Shown: in pieces, positions 24,607 to 33,357 of the stretch | Position numbering within the stretch: position 1 is the stretch's first letter | Layout of the letters: every line of letters starts with the position of its first letter | Source: Desulfobacteria bacterium | GTDB lineage: Bacteria; Desulfobacterota; Desulfobacteria; Desulfobacterales; C00003060 | Direction: 5' to 3' | DNA: 44,150 bases | NCBI GenBank assembly: GCA_030145395.1 | Contig: JAQYVR010000088.1 | Coordinates: 1 to 44,150, forward strand | Translations under genes and position numbers: made by a program | Notes under the pieces: model-generated | Database searches by the model: none | What the model was told of the DNA's origin: nothing | What the model saw: only the letters and a program-made list of their open reading frames with translations

Positions 24607-26124
24607 ATGAAACATCGCCGCATGCTTGGCGAAATTCTTGTAGAGCACGGCACCATAACCCAATCTCAGCTGGAAGAGACGGTGGAGTACCAGAACAGAC
24701 AGAGAGATGTGGCAGACGAAACACTCTCGCTGATGGAGCTCGTCAACAGCGCTAGAAGGAAGGAGAAGGAGACGACTCCGGGCCTCCTCGGAGAGATCGT
24801 TGTCGAGAAGGGTTTCGCGGACCCCCCCGAGGTGCTGAAGGCTCTGCATATACAGCAGGAGAGGATAGACTGCTGCCACCTGGAAACAGAGCAGCTAAGG
24901 ACGCTCCTGGAAATCTCAGGCGCTCTGAACTCCACAATCAACCTGGTGGATCTGCTCACCTTCATAATGGAGTCCGCTAATCAGGTGGTGGGCGGCGAAG
25001 CCAGTTCGCTGATGCTCCTGGACAAGAAGACCGAGGAACTGGTCTTCAGCGTACCCACAGGGCCTAAGAAGGATGAGATGAAGGAGGTTCGGATCGCTTC
25101 AGACCAGGGAATTGCCGGCTATGTCTTCACCAACAACGAACCCCTTCTCATCCCGGACGTGAGAGAGGACCCTCGATTCTTTCACGGACTTGACGACTCC
25201 TCAGGTTTCGAGACACGATCGATTATCTGCGTGCCGCTACTGCTGAAGGGCAGGGTGGAGGGTGTTCTGGAAGTGCTGAACAAGAAAGACGGCTCGTCAT
25301 TCAGCGAATCGGACCTTTATCTTCTCAAGACTTTTGCTAACCAGGCGGGGATCGCGTTAGAAAATGCCCGTCTCCGATTGGAGGCACTGGAGAAACAGCG
25401 CCTGAGACAGGAGATAGCCATTGCCAACCAGATACAGACCGCCCTCCTCCCTGCTAATCTTCCCAGGCTGGTTGGACTGGATGTGGCCGGGTTCCTGAAG
25501 CCAGCCACCGAGCTCTCGGGTGACTTCTACGACTTTGTCGAGCTGGAGGAGGCGAAGCTGGCCGTCATAATAGGTGACATATCGGGAAAAGGGATATCGG
25601 CGGGAATCCTCATGGCCGCATCACGCTCATCCCTCAGAACGAGGATCGAGAAGCTCGCATCCATTTCGGAGGGTGTCCACGAGGTAAACAGATTACTTAT
25701 AAGGGACGCTGAAGGCAGGTTCGTGACCCTCTTTATAGGCCTCATAGACCTGGAAAAGAGGACCTTCTCCTACAGCAACTCCGGTCATACACCGGGGCTT
25801 CTTATAAGAAAGAACTCCGGCATAACCCAAGAACTCATGGTTGGTGGTACCATCTTGGGTGCCTTTGAAGACTTTGGATACAGGGAGGAAACACTGGATA
25901 TGGAGGCGGGCGATAGCCTGGTGCTCTTCACTGACGGGGCCTTGGACCAGGAGGACCGGGCTGGCGATAGCTTCGGGAGCGAGAGACTCTACAAAGTGTT
26001 GGAGCAGCACGCGCACCTGGACGCGTTGGGGATAACCAGGGCCATAGCCGAGTCCGTCTCGGACTTCGCGGGAAGCGTCCGCCAACGTGACGATCTCACC
26101 GTTGTGGCTGTGAAATTCACCTGA
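24607..26124 (+). CDS. GAF-SpoIIE PP2C phosphatase with MshEN-like N-terminus (RsbU-like)
   Basis: 505 residues from ATG 24607 (GGGGGG about seven bases upstream). Residues 5-32 (RMLGEILVEHGTITQSQL) and 57-84 (GLLGEIVVEKGFADPPEV) are tandem half-repeats like the GspE/MshEN N-domain, a known c-di-GMP-binding fold. A GAF domain follows (about 110-255), then a PP2C-type SpoIIE domain (about 300-505): SGDFYDFVEL, IGDISGKGISAG, SNSGHTPGLLI, LVLFTDGALD and RDDLTVVAVKF, with the metal-binding Asp residues present. Such enzymes dephosphorylate STAS antagonists. It is divergent from mlaF, across the locus from the STAS and RsbW-like genes. Confidence 0.92.
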   Translation: MKHRRMLGEILVEHGTITQSQLEETVEYQNRQRDVADETLSLMELVNSARRKEKETTPGLLGEIVVEKGFADPPEVLKALHIQQERIDCCHLETEQLRTLLEISGALNSTINLVDLLTFIMESANQVVGGEASSLMLLDKKTEELVFSVPTGPKKDEMKEVRIASDQGIAGYVFTNNEPLLIPDVREDPRFFHGLDDSSGFETRSIICVPLLLKGRVEGVLEVLNKKDGSSFSESDLYLLKTFANQAGIALENARLRLEALEKQRLRQEIAIANQIQTALLPANLPRLVGLDVAGFLKPATELSGDFYDFVELEEAKLAVIIGDISGKGISAGILMAASRSSLRTRIEKLASISEGVHEVNRLLIRDAEGRFVTLFIGLIDLEKRTFSYSNSGHTPGLLIRKNSGITQELMVGGTILGAFEDFGYREETLDMEAGDSLVLFTDGALDQEDRAGDSFGSERLYKVLEQHAHLDALGITRAIAESVSDFAGSVRQRDDLTVVAVKFT

Positions 26125-26148
26125 CCACGTCTCTTCCCTCCACAGCGG

Positions 26149-26198
26149 TTGTCAGAATAACGTTCCGATTAGGAACAGATTTAACATACTTCTGACAA
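26149..26198. other. Inverted repeat between convergent genes
   Basis: TTGTCAGAA (26149-26157) pairs with TTCTGACAA (26190-26198), enclosing a second palindrome GTTCC-GATTA-GGAAC (26162-26176). It sits between the ends of convergent genes and may act as a bidirectional terminator. The CGTTCCGATTA core recurs at 19611. Confidence 0.55.
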
Positions 26199-26241
26199 TC
26201 CCTTTAATAAGCAGGCAGTTCAAATGTGCGGGAAGCCGCCA

Positions 26242-26919
26242 TCACTTCTTTCCACGCTTCCGCATGAGAGTAACCAGCACAAGTCCGGTGACAAAACCTC
26301 CTATATGGGCAAACCAAGCCACACCGCTACCAGTCCCCGATCCAAATTCGGTAATTCCACTCAACACCTGGATCAATATCCAGTAGCCTAGAAGGATTAT
26401 TGCCGGAACGCTAATAACCCGTACAAAAATAAAGACTATGAAAAGCGTTCTGACTCGGGCTCCTGGAAAGAGTAAGATATACGCACCGATGACACCTGCT
26501 ATGGCGCCGCTTGCTCCTACCGTAGGAATCTGTGAACTGTAGTTCACGAGTCCGTGGGTCAAGGATGCACTTACGCCGCACAAGAGATAGAAAAAGAGGT
26601 ATTTCAAATGACCCAGTTCATCCTCAATATTGTCGCCAAATATCCAGAGGTAAAGCATGTTTCCAAGAAAATGAATCCAACCCGCATGCATGAACATTGA
26701 GGTAATGATAGTCATCGGTACAGGCGCCAGATTTCTGGGACCTATATCAACGGCGTGGGTGAGTTCATACGGAATAAACCCTAGCCGGGCAAACAGGGGC
26801 CCGGCCCCTCCAGGCACAAAGAAACTCTGATAGATAAAGACAGACAGATTGGCCAAGATGAGGCATATGTTAACGACAGGGATTGTCCTTGATGGGTTTT
26901 CGTCTTTTAGTGGAATCAT
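26242..26919 (-). CDS. Rhomboid-family intramembrane serine protease
   Basis: A 225-residue protein with six or seven membrane helices. The catalytic dyad is visible: Ser137 in VGASGAIAG and His205 in AWFAHIGGFVTG. MFMHAGWIHFLGNMLYLWIFG (79-95) holds the conserved His and Asn of the oxyanion region, and IEDELGHLKYLFFYLLCG follows. The N-terminal PLKDENPSRTIPVVN motif is typical of this bacterial subgroup. It would cleave membrane-spanning substrates. ATG 26919 is followed upstream by no tight ribosome site. Confidence 0.93.
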   Translation of the reverse strand: MIPLKDENPSRTIPVVNICLILANLSVFIYQSFFVPGGAGPLFARLGFIPYELTHAVDIGPRNLAPVPMTIITSMFMHAGWIHFLGNMLYLWIFGDNIEDELGHLKYLFFYLLCGVSASLTHGLVNYSSQIPTVGASGAIAGVIGAYILLFPGARVRTLFIVFIFVRVISVPAIILLGYWILIQVLSGITEFGSGTGSGVAWFAHIGGFVTGLVLVTLMRKRGKK

Positions 26920-27181
26920 CTGGCTCTTCCCAAAAGGCTCGATAGAGAACCTGACTCATATGGGACAGGAGAGAACGGACGACGTGGATTATTTTCAATG
27001 AGTTGACGTTTTACCTGTATCACAGAACAGGTAAAACGGGGGATTCGTTCATATTTGTTGAGGAGGGAAATAAAGGCGTGAACCGGGGAAAAAAGCAAAA
27101 TCCTATCCGTCTCCCCTGTGCGGGGCCGAATACAACAGAAATGTAGGATAGCTTAACGAACTAGATGTTGGGTCAGGCAAG

Positions 27182-27454
27182 CTAGACTGATGATTTCAGC
27201 GCTTTTCCAGCCTTGAATGTGACCGTATTGCTTGCCTTGATCTTGATGGCTTCGCCCGTTCGCGGGTTACGACCTTTCCGCGCCTTACGACGTACTTTGG
27301 AGAATGTACCAAAGCCGACCAGCGTGACCTTATTGGGCTTCTTTTTCAGGCCTTTTGTCACACTGCCAACGAATGAGCCAAGGGCCTTGTTGGCGGCAGT
27401 CTTTGAGATGCCTGCATCCTTTGCCATCTTTTCAACAAGTTGTGCCTTTGTCAT
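27182..27454 (-). CDS. HU-family DNA-binding protein
   Basis: A 90-residue histone-like protein. MTKAQLVEKMAKDAGISKTA is the N-terminal dimer helix pair; VTLVGFGTFSKVRRKARKGR holds the beta-arm base; NPRTGEAIKIKASNTVTF is the DNA-binding arm with the conserved RNPRTG; and FKAGKALKSSV ends the fold. It bends DNA as a dimer in the nucleoid. ATG 27454 has AAGGAG six bases upstream; the longer frame to 27532 lacks support. A sigma-70-like promoter lies about 60-85 bases upstream. Confidence 0.96.
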   Translation of the reverse strand: MTKAQLVEKMAKDAGISKTAANKALGSFVGSVTKGLKKKPNKVTLVGFGTFSKVRRKARKGRNPRTGEAIKIKASNTVTFKAGKALKSSV

Positions 27455-27509
27455 GATGCTCTCCTTCTCTTGGGTTTGGTCAGACAGGCACGATCTAAAG
27501 AACTTTGGG

Positions 27510-27539
27510 CTAATAGAACATAACTTCGGCAAAAGTCAA
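27510..27539 (-). promoter_or_regulatory. Sigma-70-like promoter of the HU gene
   Basis: On the minus strand TTGACT (27534-27539) and TATTAG (27510-27515) are separated by 18 bases. It lies 56 bases upstream of the HU start codon. Confidence 0.5.
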
Positions 27540-27707
27540 GGAAAAAAACACAATATGTGGCTCAAAACATGTGACAAACCCCAATATACTGTATTGTCAC
27601 CTTGTTCATCCTGATTTGTCGGGACCTATCCCTCTTCAATCAGGAAGTTATCCAAGTAACGAAGGCTCTATCCGTCAAAGAGTTTTTAGACTACTCATAG
27701 GCATGTG

Positions 27708-27809
27708 TTAAAGCATTATCGTCAAAAAAACTACTAATACTATGGTGCTGACAACGCCACAAACAATCAGAATAGCGAACCATTCCTTCCAAGTCATGGG
27801 TTGTTCCAT
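27708..27809 (-). CDS. 33-residue single-pass membrane protein
   Basis: A very short frame starts at ATG 27809 behind a full ribosome site (AGGAGG, nine bases upstream). It reads MEQPMTWKEW followed by an uninterrupted hydrophobic helix (FAILIVCGVVSTIVLVVFLT) and ends IML. The ideal Shine-Dalgarno and a complete membrane helix favour a real microprotein. It lies between the hybrid kinase end (28027) and the HU promoter, on the same strand as both. Function unknown. Confidence 0.6.
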   Translation of the reverse strand: MEQPMTWKEWFAILIVCGVVSTIVLVVFLTIML

Positions 27810-28026
27810 TTCTTCATACCTCCTTCCTGTATATCACCTTAGTGGAGTGGAATTCCTTGAGGGGCGCAAGTTTGCTGGCCCCTCACCCCTATCGGCAGCA
27901 ACAACTTCTTCCACTGAATGGAAATGCTGGGAAGAACGTCAGTACCCTATATTCTTAGTCCCTACAGCTCATAAACACCAGGGAGAACTGTCTGTTTTGG
28001 CAAGGTGTTCGCAACTTGGAAGAGGC

Positions 28027-30195
28027 CTATCTCTCCTCCAGAATCTCCCTGACTTTCCCGGACAGATCTTTCATATTGAACGGTTTCTGAATAAACCCAT
28101 TGCAGCCTCGTCCCAGAATCTCAGTGGCTTGGCCGTCTATGCTGTAGCCGCTTGAAAGAATGACCTTAACGTCAGAGTCCTCCTCTTTCATTTTGTCATA
28201 GGCCTCGCCGCCCCCCATGTCCGGCATTATCATATCGAGGATGACCATATCAATCTCTTCCTTGTGTTTTTTGTAAACATCTACTCCTTCTTTTCCGCTT
28301 CCGGCCACCAAAACCTTGTAGCCCATTGCTTCGAGCATCTCCTCTCCAACATCAACAACAACATCCTCATCGTCCACAAGAAGAATCGTCTCGGTCCCTT
28401 TCAAGATCTCGTCAGCCAGCCTATCTTCTCTTTCTGCAAATTCCTTTTCTGAAGCTGGCAGGTAAAGATTGAAGCTACTCCCTTTATCCTTCTCACTGTA
28501 TACATTGATGATGCCACCATGATTCTTGATAATCCCATAAGCGGAGGAAAGACCTAAGCCTGTCCCACGGCCCATCTCCTTGGTAGTAAAGAAAGGATCA
28601 AATATCTTTTGCTGTGTAGCTTTGTCAATACCGATGCCGGTGTCGTTGACAGAGACCTTAACGTAATTACCCGGGCTCACACCAAATGGCTTGGTATAGC
28701 TTGCGTCAAGTTCAACATTGCTTGTTTTAACATGTAGATCCCCCCCATGTGGCATGGCCTGCCAGGCGTTCACATAGAGATTTAACAATACCTGTTCAAT
28801 CTGTGTTCGATCCACTTCCACTGGCCAGATCCCTTGTTGGTATTTCTTGCCGACCGTTATCTCCTTTCTGGTCTGGCCGAACATCTCAGAACTCTTCTCG
28901 ACGAGTTCGTTTAGATCAGTCACTTTGACCTCATATTTGCCACCCCGTGCAAAACCCAAGAGCTGTCTTGTCAGCTCTGCTCCTCTGTGAACCATCTCCT
29001 CAACTCCGGTAATATGCCCAAAATGAGGATGGTCCGAGTCAATATGCAGCAACATTAAAGACGTGTGTCCCTGGATACCCATAAGGACGTTGTTGAAATC
29101 ATGGGCAATGCCACCGGCCAGAGTTCCTATCGCCTCCATCCTTTGCGCATGTTGGAGTTGGGCTTCAAGGCGCTTCGACTCGGTAATATCTTTGAGTGAA
29201 TGAGTGTAACCCGTAAATTCCCCTGCACGATTCAGTATGGGAGAAGTAGAACACATGAAGGTTCCGTCCAAATTGGGCTCGGTTATCTCTGCGGTGTGGG
29301 GTTCCAAGGCCTTTTTTGTAAGCAGCAATGGACATTTTGATATCGGCTTACTTCGCTCATGGACGGCTTCATAACATTTTTGGTGTACCAAACTCTCTTT
29401 GGTCGTATTCAAGGCATCTGCTGCAGCTTTATTAACACGGATAATATGATGCTCATTGTCCAGAAGCATGACCATATCGGTCATGGCGTCGAACGTATTT
29501 TCCCAGTCCTCTTTGGCCTGAACCACAGCCTCCTCCGCTCTCTTGCGCTCGGTGGTGTCACGGGCGATGGTTTGGAAACCAATGAGGTTGCTGTCGGCGT
29601 CGAAAAGGTTTGTGAAAACATTCTCCGTGTATACAGTATGTCCGTCCTTGTGGATCCAGCCCAATGCAAGCAGACGCTCCGAGAATACCCCCTCCGTATG
29701 ATATTCTTTCCAGAATTCTTCAAACTGATGGCGATAATCAGGATGAACAATCCCTATAAGCAAGTGAGGATCTGAAATAAAATCTTCCGGTCTATAGCCC
29801 AGAATCGCCCGTGAAGCCTGACTCGCAAACGTTATCCTGCCGTTTAGATCAACCTGAAAGGTTGCATCTTTTGACTGTCGAACAAGCCTGCGATATCCTT
29901 CTTCACTTTCTCGCAGATCACGACCAGCTGTCTCCTGCAAAAAAGCATAGAAGACAAAGGCCCACCACATGGGCACCAAGGCTCCGGTGAAGTCCTCCAC
30001 AGTAACAAACGCCTCGGTTATTCCGGACCACTCAAAGAATAGACATAAGTTATAAAGCGCAATAAAAGAGAACAGCCCCGTGAGCAGCAATTTGGTGTCT
30101 CTCGTTAGGAATCGCTTCCCACCTCTAAGAAGGAAGAACAAAGCCGCAGACGATGCCAAAAGGGAGAAGAGATCAAGAACTGCTATAGGGTGCAT
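28027..30195 (-). CDS. Membrane PAS-PAS hybrid histidine kinase with receiver domain
   Basis: 722 residues from ATG 30195, with AGGAGG seven bases upstream. About three N-terminal membrane helices (5-95) precede two PAS domains (about 110-230, DATFQVDLNGRITFASQ; about 250-355, MVMLLDNEHHIIRVN, with CYEAVH-type Cys). HisKA has GGIAHDFNNVLMGIQGH with the phospho-His; HATPase_c has NLYVNAWQAMP, VNDTGIGID, FDPFFTTKEMGRGTGLGLS. A receiver (about 605-722) has DDED, phospho-acceptor VILDMIMPDM, and the closing IQKPFN. The start overlaps the stop of the upstream small membrane protein by one base (TGATG), so they are translationally coupled. Confidence 0.93.
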   Translation of the reverse strand: MHPIAVLDLFSLLASSAALFFLLRGGKRFLTRDTKLLLTGLFSFIALYNLCLFFEWSGITEAFVTVEDFTGALVPMWWAFVFYAFLQETAGRDLRESEEGYRRLVRQSKDATFQVDLNGRITFASQASRAILGYRPEDFISDPHLLIGIVHPDYRHQFEEFWKEYHTEGVFSERLLALGWIHKDGHTVYTENVFTNLFDADSNLIGFQTIARDTTERKRAEEAVVQAKEDWENTFDAMTDMVMLLDNEHHIIRVNKAAADALNTTKESLVHQKCYEAVHERSKPISKCPLLLTKKALEPHTAEITEPNLDGTFMCSTSPILNRAGEFTGYTHSLKDITESKRLEAQLQHAQRMEAIGTLAGGIAHDFNNVLMGIQGHTSLMLLHIDSDHPHFGHITGVEEMVHRGAELTRQLLGFARGGKYEVKVTDLNELVEKSSEMFGQTRKEITVGKKYQQGIWPVEVDRTQIEQVLLNLYVNAWQAMPHGGDLHVKTSNVELDASYTKPFGVSPGNYVKVSVNDTGIGIDKATQQKIFDPFFTTKEMGRGTGLGLSSAYGIIKNHGGIINVYSEKDKGSSFNLYLPASEKEFAEREDRLADEILKGTETILLVDDEDVVVDVGEEMLEAMGYKVLVAGSGKEGVDVYKKHKEEIDMVILDMIMPDMGGGEAYDKMKEEDSDVKVILSSGYSIDGQATEILGRGCNGFIQKPFNMKDLSGKVREILEER

Positions 30196-30470
30196 CACCT
30201 GGCCTCCTTTCCGCCCCCAAATACTTTCCAGGACCAGATGGCCACCGACACCGCGCCCGCGGTATAGCACGCGTGCTCTAAGAAGTTGAGAAACAACTCC
30301 CAAAAGAAGCTCTCAAGGACCGTCAGAGCCCAGCCGGCGAGGAGCAGATAGAATCCCAAGATGAGGAGTCCTGATGACGGAAAGCGTTTGAGCTGAGACC
30401 GTTTGCCCAGAACAAATATCAGGACGCCCAGGCCAAGAATAAGCATCACAACCTCATTCTCATGTATCAT
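30195..30470 (-). CDS. Small multi-pass membrane protein coupled to the hybrid kinase
   Basis: A 91-residue, mostly hydrophobic protein with about three membrane helices (VVMLILGLGVLIFVLG, GLLILGFYLLLAGWAL, ACYTAGAVSVAIWSW) and no recognised domain. ATG 30470 has AGGAGG upstream. Its stop overlaps the start of the PAS hybrid kinase, and its helices resemble the kinase's own N-terminal membrane part. It may be a sensor subunit or partner of that kinase. This is inferred from position only. Confidence 0.75.
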   Translation of the reverse strand: MIHENEVVMLILGLGVLIFVLGKRSQLKRFPSSGLLILGFYLLLAGWALTVLESFFWELFLNFLEHACYTAGAVSVAIWSWKVFGGGKEAR

Positions 30471-30858
30471 TCTTATTCCTCCTGGTAATTATGACCCTCT
30501 TTCTCTCGGTGTTCAGCCTTGTTGCGCGCAAAGTATGAGAGAATCAGGTCCACGAAACAGAAAGGGCCCATACGACTGGTATCCGTGATACAGCGTCTGA
30601 GCCCTGACAAGTCCCATAAGGGTTTCCCCTCCTGGTTCGGTTATGTTTGGACTGCCTCTATTAATACCACATCAATCCATAGCACATTCAGCTACTATGT
30701 TTCAATCCATCACGCCCGATTACCGATATCTGCAGTTTCTATTCCATTACTGTGAGAGCGTTTATTGTCGTGTTACGGAACGCCGCCATGGGCACTTAGA
30801 TTGTTCTTGAGATGGGTTCTAGTTCATGTTCATGCAGCGCATCCAACATAGATTTTGG
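30471..30858. other. Intergenic gap, nothing recognised
   Basis: No gene or strong structure was seen in this 388-base gap. It should contain the promoter for the small membrane protein and kinase pair near its left end. Confidence 0.4.
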
Positions 30859-31848
30859 CTATTTCGGTGCCGCCTTCAGAAATCTTTCCACTTTTGCTTT
30901 TTCTTTCACCTTCTCAAGATACGAACTGACTTCTTTCTGAACCTTTTCTTTCTTCAGATATTCCTCGATCCGCCCTTTGGCATCCTTGTAAGGGACTGTG
31001 CTTTCGGGCGTTTTCTCCAGGACCTTGATCAAGTGGTATCCGAACCTGGTCTCAACGATCTTGCTGACCTGCCCGGGTTTTAGAGAAAAGGCCGCCTCTT
31101 CAAAAGGCTTGGCCATTTTCCCGCGTCCAAAGGAGCCCAGGTCCCCACCCTTGGAGCTGCTGGGACACTGTGAGGTCTCTTTGGCAAGGGCCGAGAATTT
31201 TTCCCCCTTTTTTAGTCTTTCCTGGATGGTTTCAAGACTCTTCCGAGCTTCAGCTTTCTTGGATTTGTCCGCTTTGGGATCAACCCCGATCAGAATGTGG
31301 CTAGCTTTTACCTGCTCGGGCCTTTTGAAAGAATCGGGGTGTTCATCGTAGTAGGTCTTCGTTTCTTTTTCGGAAACCTTAACTTTCGAAGCAATTTCCT
31401 TGTCGATAAATTTTCGTATAGCCATCCCGCGAGTCCACTGAGACTTTATATCAGCTTCCGTCATGTTCATACTACTCAAGATACTCTTTAACTTAGCCTC
31501 GTCGGGAAACTGCTTCTTGAATTTCTCATCGACTGACGCCTTGTCAACCTTGATCCCCTGTTTCTGGCTTTCCTGAAAAAGCAACTCACGGTCGATTAGT
31601 CTTTCGAGCGTCTGCTTCTTGACTCCTGATAGCTGGGAAGCTGGTATAGGCTTTCCTGCGTTGGAAAAGCGTCGCTGGATTTGGTGCATCTCCCTGTCAA
31701 ACTCCGTACGGGTGATCACCGATCCGTTAACCAGAGCAGCCTTGTCTTGTGAAGGGGCCTTTTCCCCTGCCGCTAAGAGCGGGAAAACTGATATTAAAGC
31801 TAAAGTTGTCAATGGTGTCCAAAACCACCTTCGGTGTTTTGCTTGCAT
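30859..31848 (-). CDS. Parvulin-type peptidylprolyl isomerase (SurA/PrsA-like)
   Basis: A 329-residue exported foldase. The signal peptide (PLTTLALISVFPLLAAG, about 12-28) is followed by a SurA-N-like helical domain (ALVNGSVITRTEFDREMHQI, TLERLIDRELLFQES) and a parvulin domain (about 180-290) with VKASHILIGVD, GGDLGSFGRGKMAKPFEEAA and TRFGYHLIKVLEK. A basic helical tail closes it. It would assist folding of envelope proteins in the periplasm. ATG 31848 has AAGGAGG seven bases upstream. Confidence 0.94.
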   Translation of the reverse strand: MQAKHRRWFWTPLTTLALISVFPLLAAGEKAPSQDKAALVNGSVITRTEFDREMHQIQRRFSNAGKPIPASQLSGVKKQTLERLIDRELLFQESQKQGIKVDKASVDEKFKKQFPDEAKLKSILSSMNMTEADIKSQWTRGMAIRKFIDKEIASKVKVSEKETKTYYDEHPDSFKRPEQVKASHILIGVDPKADKSKKAEARKSLETIQERLKKGEKFSALAKETSQCPSSSKGGDLGSFGRGKMAKPFEEAAFSLKPGQVSKIVETRFGYHLIKVLEKTPESTVPYKDAKGRIEEYLKKEKVQKEVSSYLEKVKEKAKVERFLKAAPK

Positions 31849-31965
31849 CCAAATTCCTCCTTCTCAATGTTGTAAAAGCTGATAATTCGATGTTTAATCC
31901 TGGACTATGCGAAAAACAGACCGGCATGTCAAGCAAAGGTGTGCTCCAGTCATGGCAGTCCGGGA

Positions 31966-32559
31966 TTATGCTTTCCAGCGGCGGCCCGTGAAGTATCCGC
32001 TCAACCAACCTCTACGGTAGATCCCGAATACAGCATTATTAATCTGAACGACCCTCTTCTTGACAAGTCTCTCTGGTGGATAGATACCCCCGCAAACGAT
32101 GAGGTCGTCCCGGAATTCTTTCAGAAGTTTCTGCTCCAAACGGACAAGAGGATTGTCCGGATAGACAAACAGAATATCATAAGCGCTCAAGTCTTCTTCT
32201 AAGAAGTCACCTTTTATAAACCGAAGGTTGTTTGCCCCAATTTCTTCTTTGATCTGATTAGATCTCTGGACCAATTCGTCATCGAATTCGATCCCTGTAG
32301 ATTTCGTGAAGAGGGATGCAATGAGGGCTACCTTGCCATCTCCGCTGCCAAGGTCTGCAAAGTGATTGAATTGCTCCAGCCCAATCGTCCGAAATAGATC
32401 AAAGACTTCGGTACTCACCGATGAAAGCCAAAAACCTTTCTCGGTCTCCTTATGGGAATGAATTCCTTTCTCTTTCAGCGTGGCATAGTATTGTTCATAA
32501 GAAGTGTTGATTTTCTGGAAAGACTCCATCGTAGGATGTGGTGAGTTGTGACCAGCCAT
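31966..32559 (-). CDS. SAM-dependent methyltransferase-like protein
   Basis: 197 residues with a class I methyltransferase core: motif I FADLGSGDGKVALIAS (67-82), the acidic TGIEFDDELV strand, NLRFIKGDFLEEDL and a post-motif YDILFVYPDNPLV. The fold is complete but short, and the substrate is unknown. The N-terminal helices (YEQYYATLKEKGIHSHKE) are specific to this protein. ATG 32559 lies three bases after the stop of the cysteine-rich gene, so the two are cotranscribed and probably functionally linked. Confidence 0.82.
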   Translation of the reverse strand: MAGHNSPHPTMESFQKINTSYEQYYATLKEKGIHSHKETEKGFWLSSVSTEVFDLFRTIGLEQFNHFADLGSGDGKVALIASLFTKSTGIEFDDELVQRSNQIKEEIGANNLRFIKGDFLEEDLSAYDILFVYPDNPLVRLEQKLLKEFRDDLIVCGGIYPPERLVKKRVVQINNAVFGIYRRGWLSGYFTGRRWKA

Positions 32560-32562
32560 GGT

Positions 32563-33345
32563 CTATTCGCCTGAGACCCTGACGAATCTGTCGATTTCCT
32601 CGTTGACCAGGTTTACCCGCCGCCTATCGTCCAGGATCTTCATTATATAGTGGAACGGAACGCCATCTTCCTCCGTCTCTCCGGACGTAGACGGTTTGCC
32701 CCTGCTCACTATGCTTCTTATTAGTCTATTGTATTGTTGCATAAAGCCCTTACCTTGAAGGTCCGTCCAGGAAACCCTCTGCAAAATGGCCTCGTACAGG
32801 GGCCTTGTATGCCTAACGTAAATATCAAACAATCCCTTGGTACCATTCAGGTCCACATAGAAAGAGAATAGTCGGGAATATTCATACCAATCCATGTCCT
32901 CTTGAATGAGAAGGAAAAACTGTTTGTCAACCGTATCCTTCTTTAAAAGATTCTTAGAAGATGCGCAGAAGTTGGAATGGCAGAAGCCACAGTCTTCGTA
33001 GAAGCCGTAGTCCCTGAAATCCCTGCCGCTATTCTCCGGCCTGCAAGGATGAAGCAGACATCCAGTAGTGCAATTCCTATCATCCAGGAAGGCCAGAAAC
33101 CTGCATTGCCTGGTGCCCCTCTCTATTAAATCCATCTTCTTTCTATATAATAGCATGTCATCTTCTGATTGCACCCACGCGTCATAGGCCTCATTTCTAA
33201 CAGAGAAGACCCTTTCCAAAAGGTGCCTCGGCTGACTGAAATTAGTGCAGCATCCTCCACAGCTCCTTTCTCCATCGGGTCGGCACAACAAAGAGGCATC
33301 CCCGTGGCCGTCAAGGATACGCATTTCAAATGATGTTTCTGACAT
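32563..33345 (-). CDS. Cysteine-rich (YkgJ-like) protein of unknown function
   Basis: About 260 residues with no membrane segment. Cys residues cluster as C29-x2-C32-C33 (SCGGCCTNF) with C21 before, and as C81, C92, C96, C101, C119, C122, C127 (CTTGCLLHPCRP; EDCGFCHSNFC). This resembles the YkgJ/CxxCxxCC metal-chelating proteins, which are proposed to bind zinc or iron-sulfur clusters. The C-terminal half is a helical region. The start is uncertain: ATG 33345 or GTG 33357, neither with a strong ribosome site. It is the first gene of a two-gene unit with the methyltransferase. Confidence 0.72.
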   Translation of the reverse strand: MSETSFEMRILDGHGDASLLCRPDGERSCGGCCTNFSQPRHLLERVFSVRNEAYDAWVQSEDDMLLYRKKMDLIERGTRQCRFLAFLDDRNCTTGCLLHPCRPENSGRDFRDYGFYEDCGFCHSNFCASSKNLLKKDTVDKQFFLLIQEDMDWYEYSRLFSFYVDLNGTKGLFDIYVRHTRPLYEAILQRVSWTDLQGKGFMQQYNRLIRSIVSRGKPSTSGETEEDGVPFHYIMKILDDRRRVNLVNEEIDRFVRVSGE

Positions 33346-33357
33346 GGGTTCTTTCAC

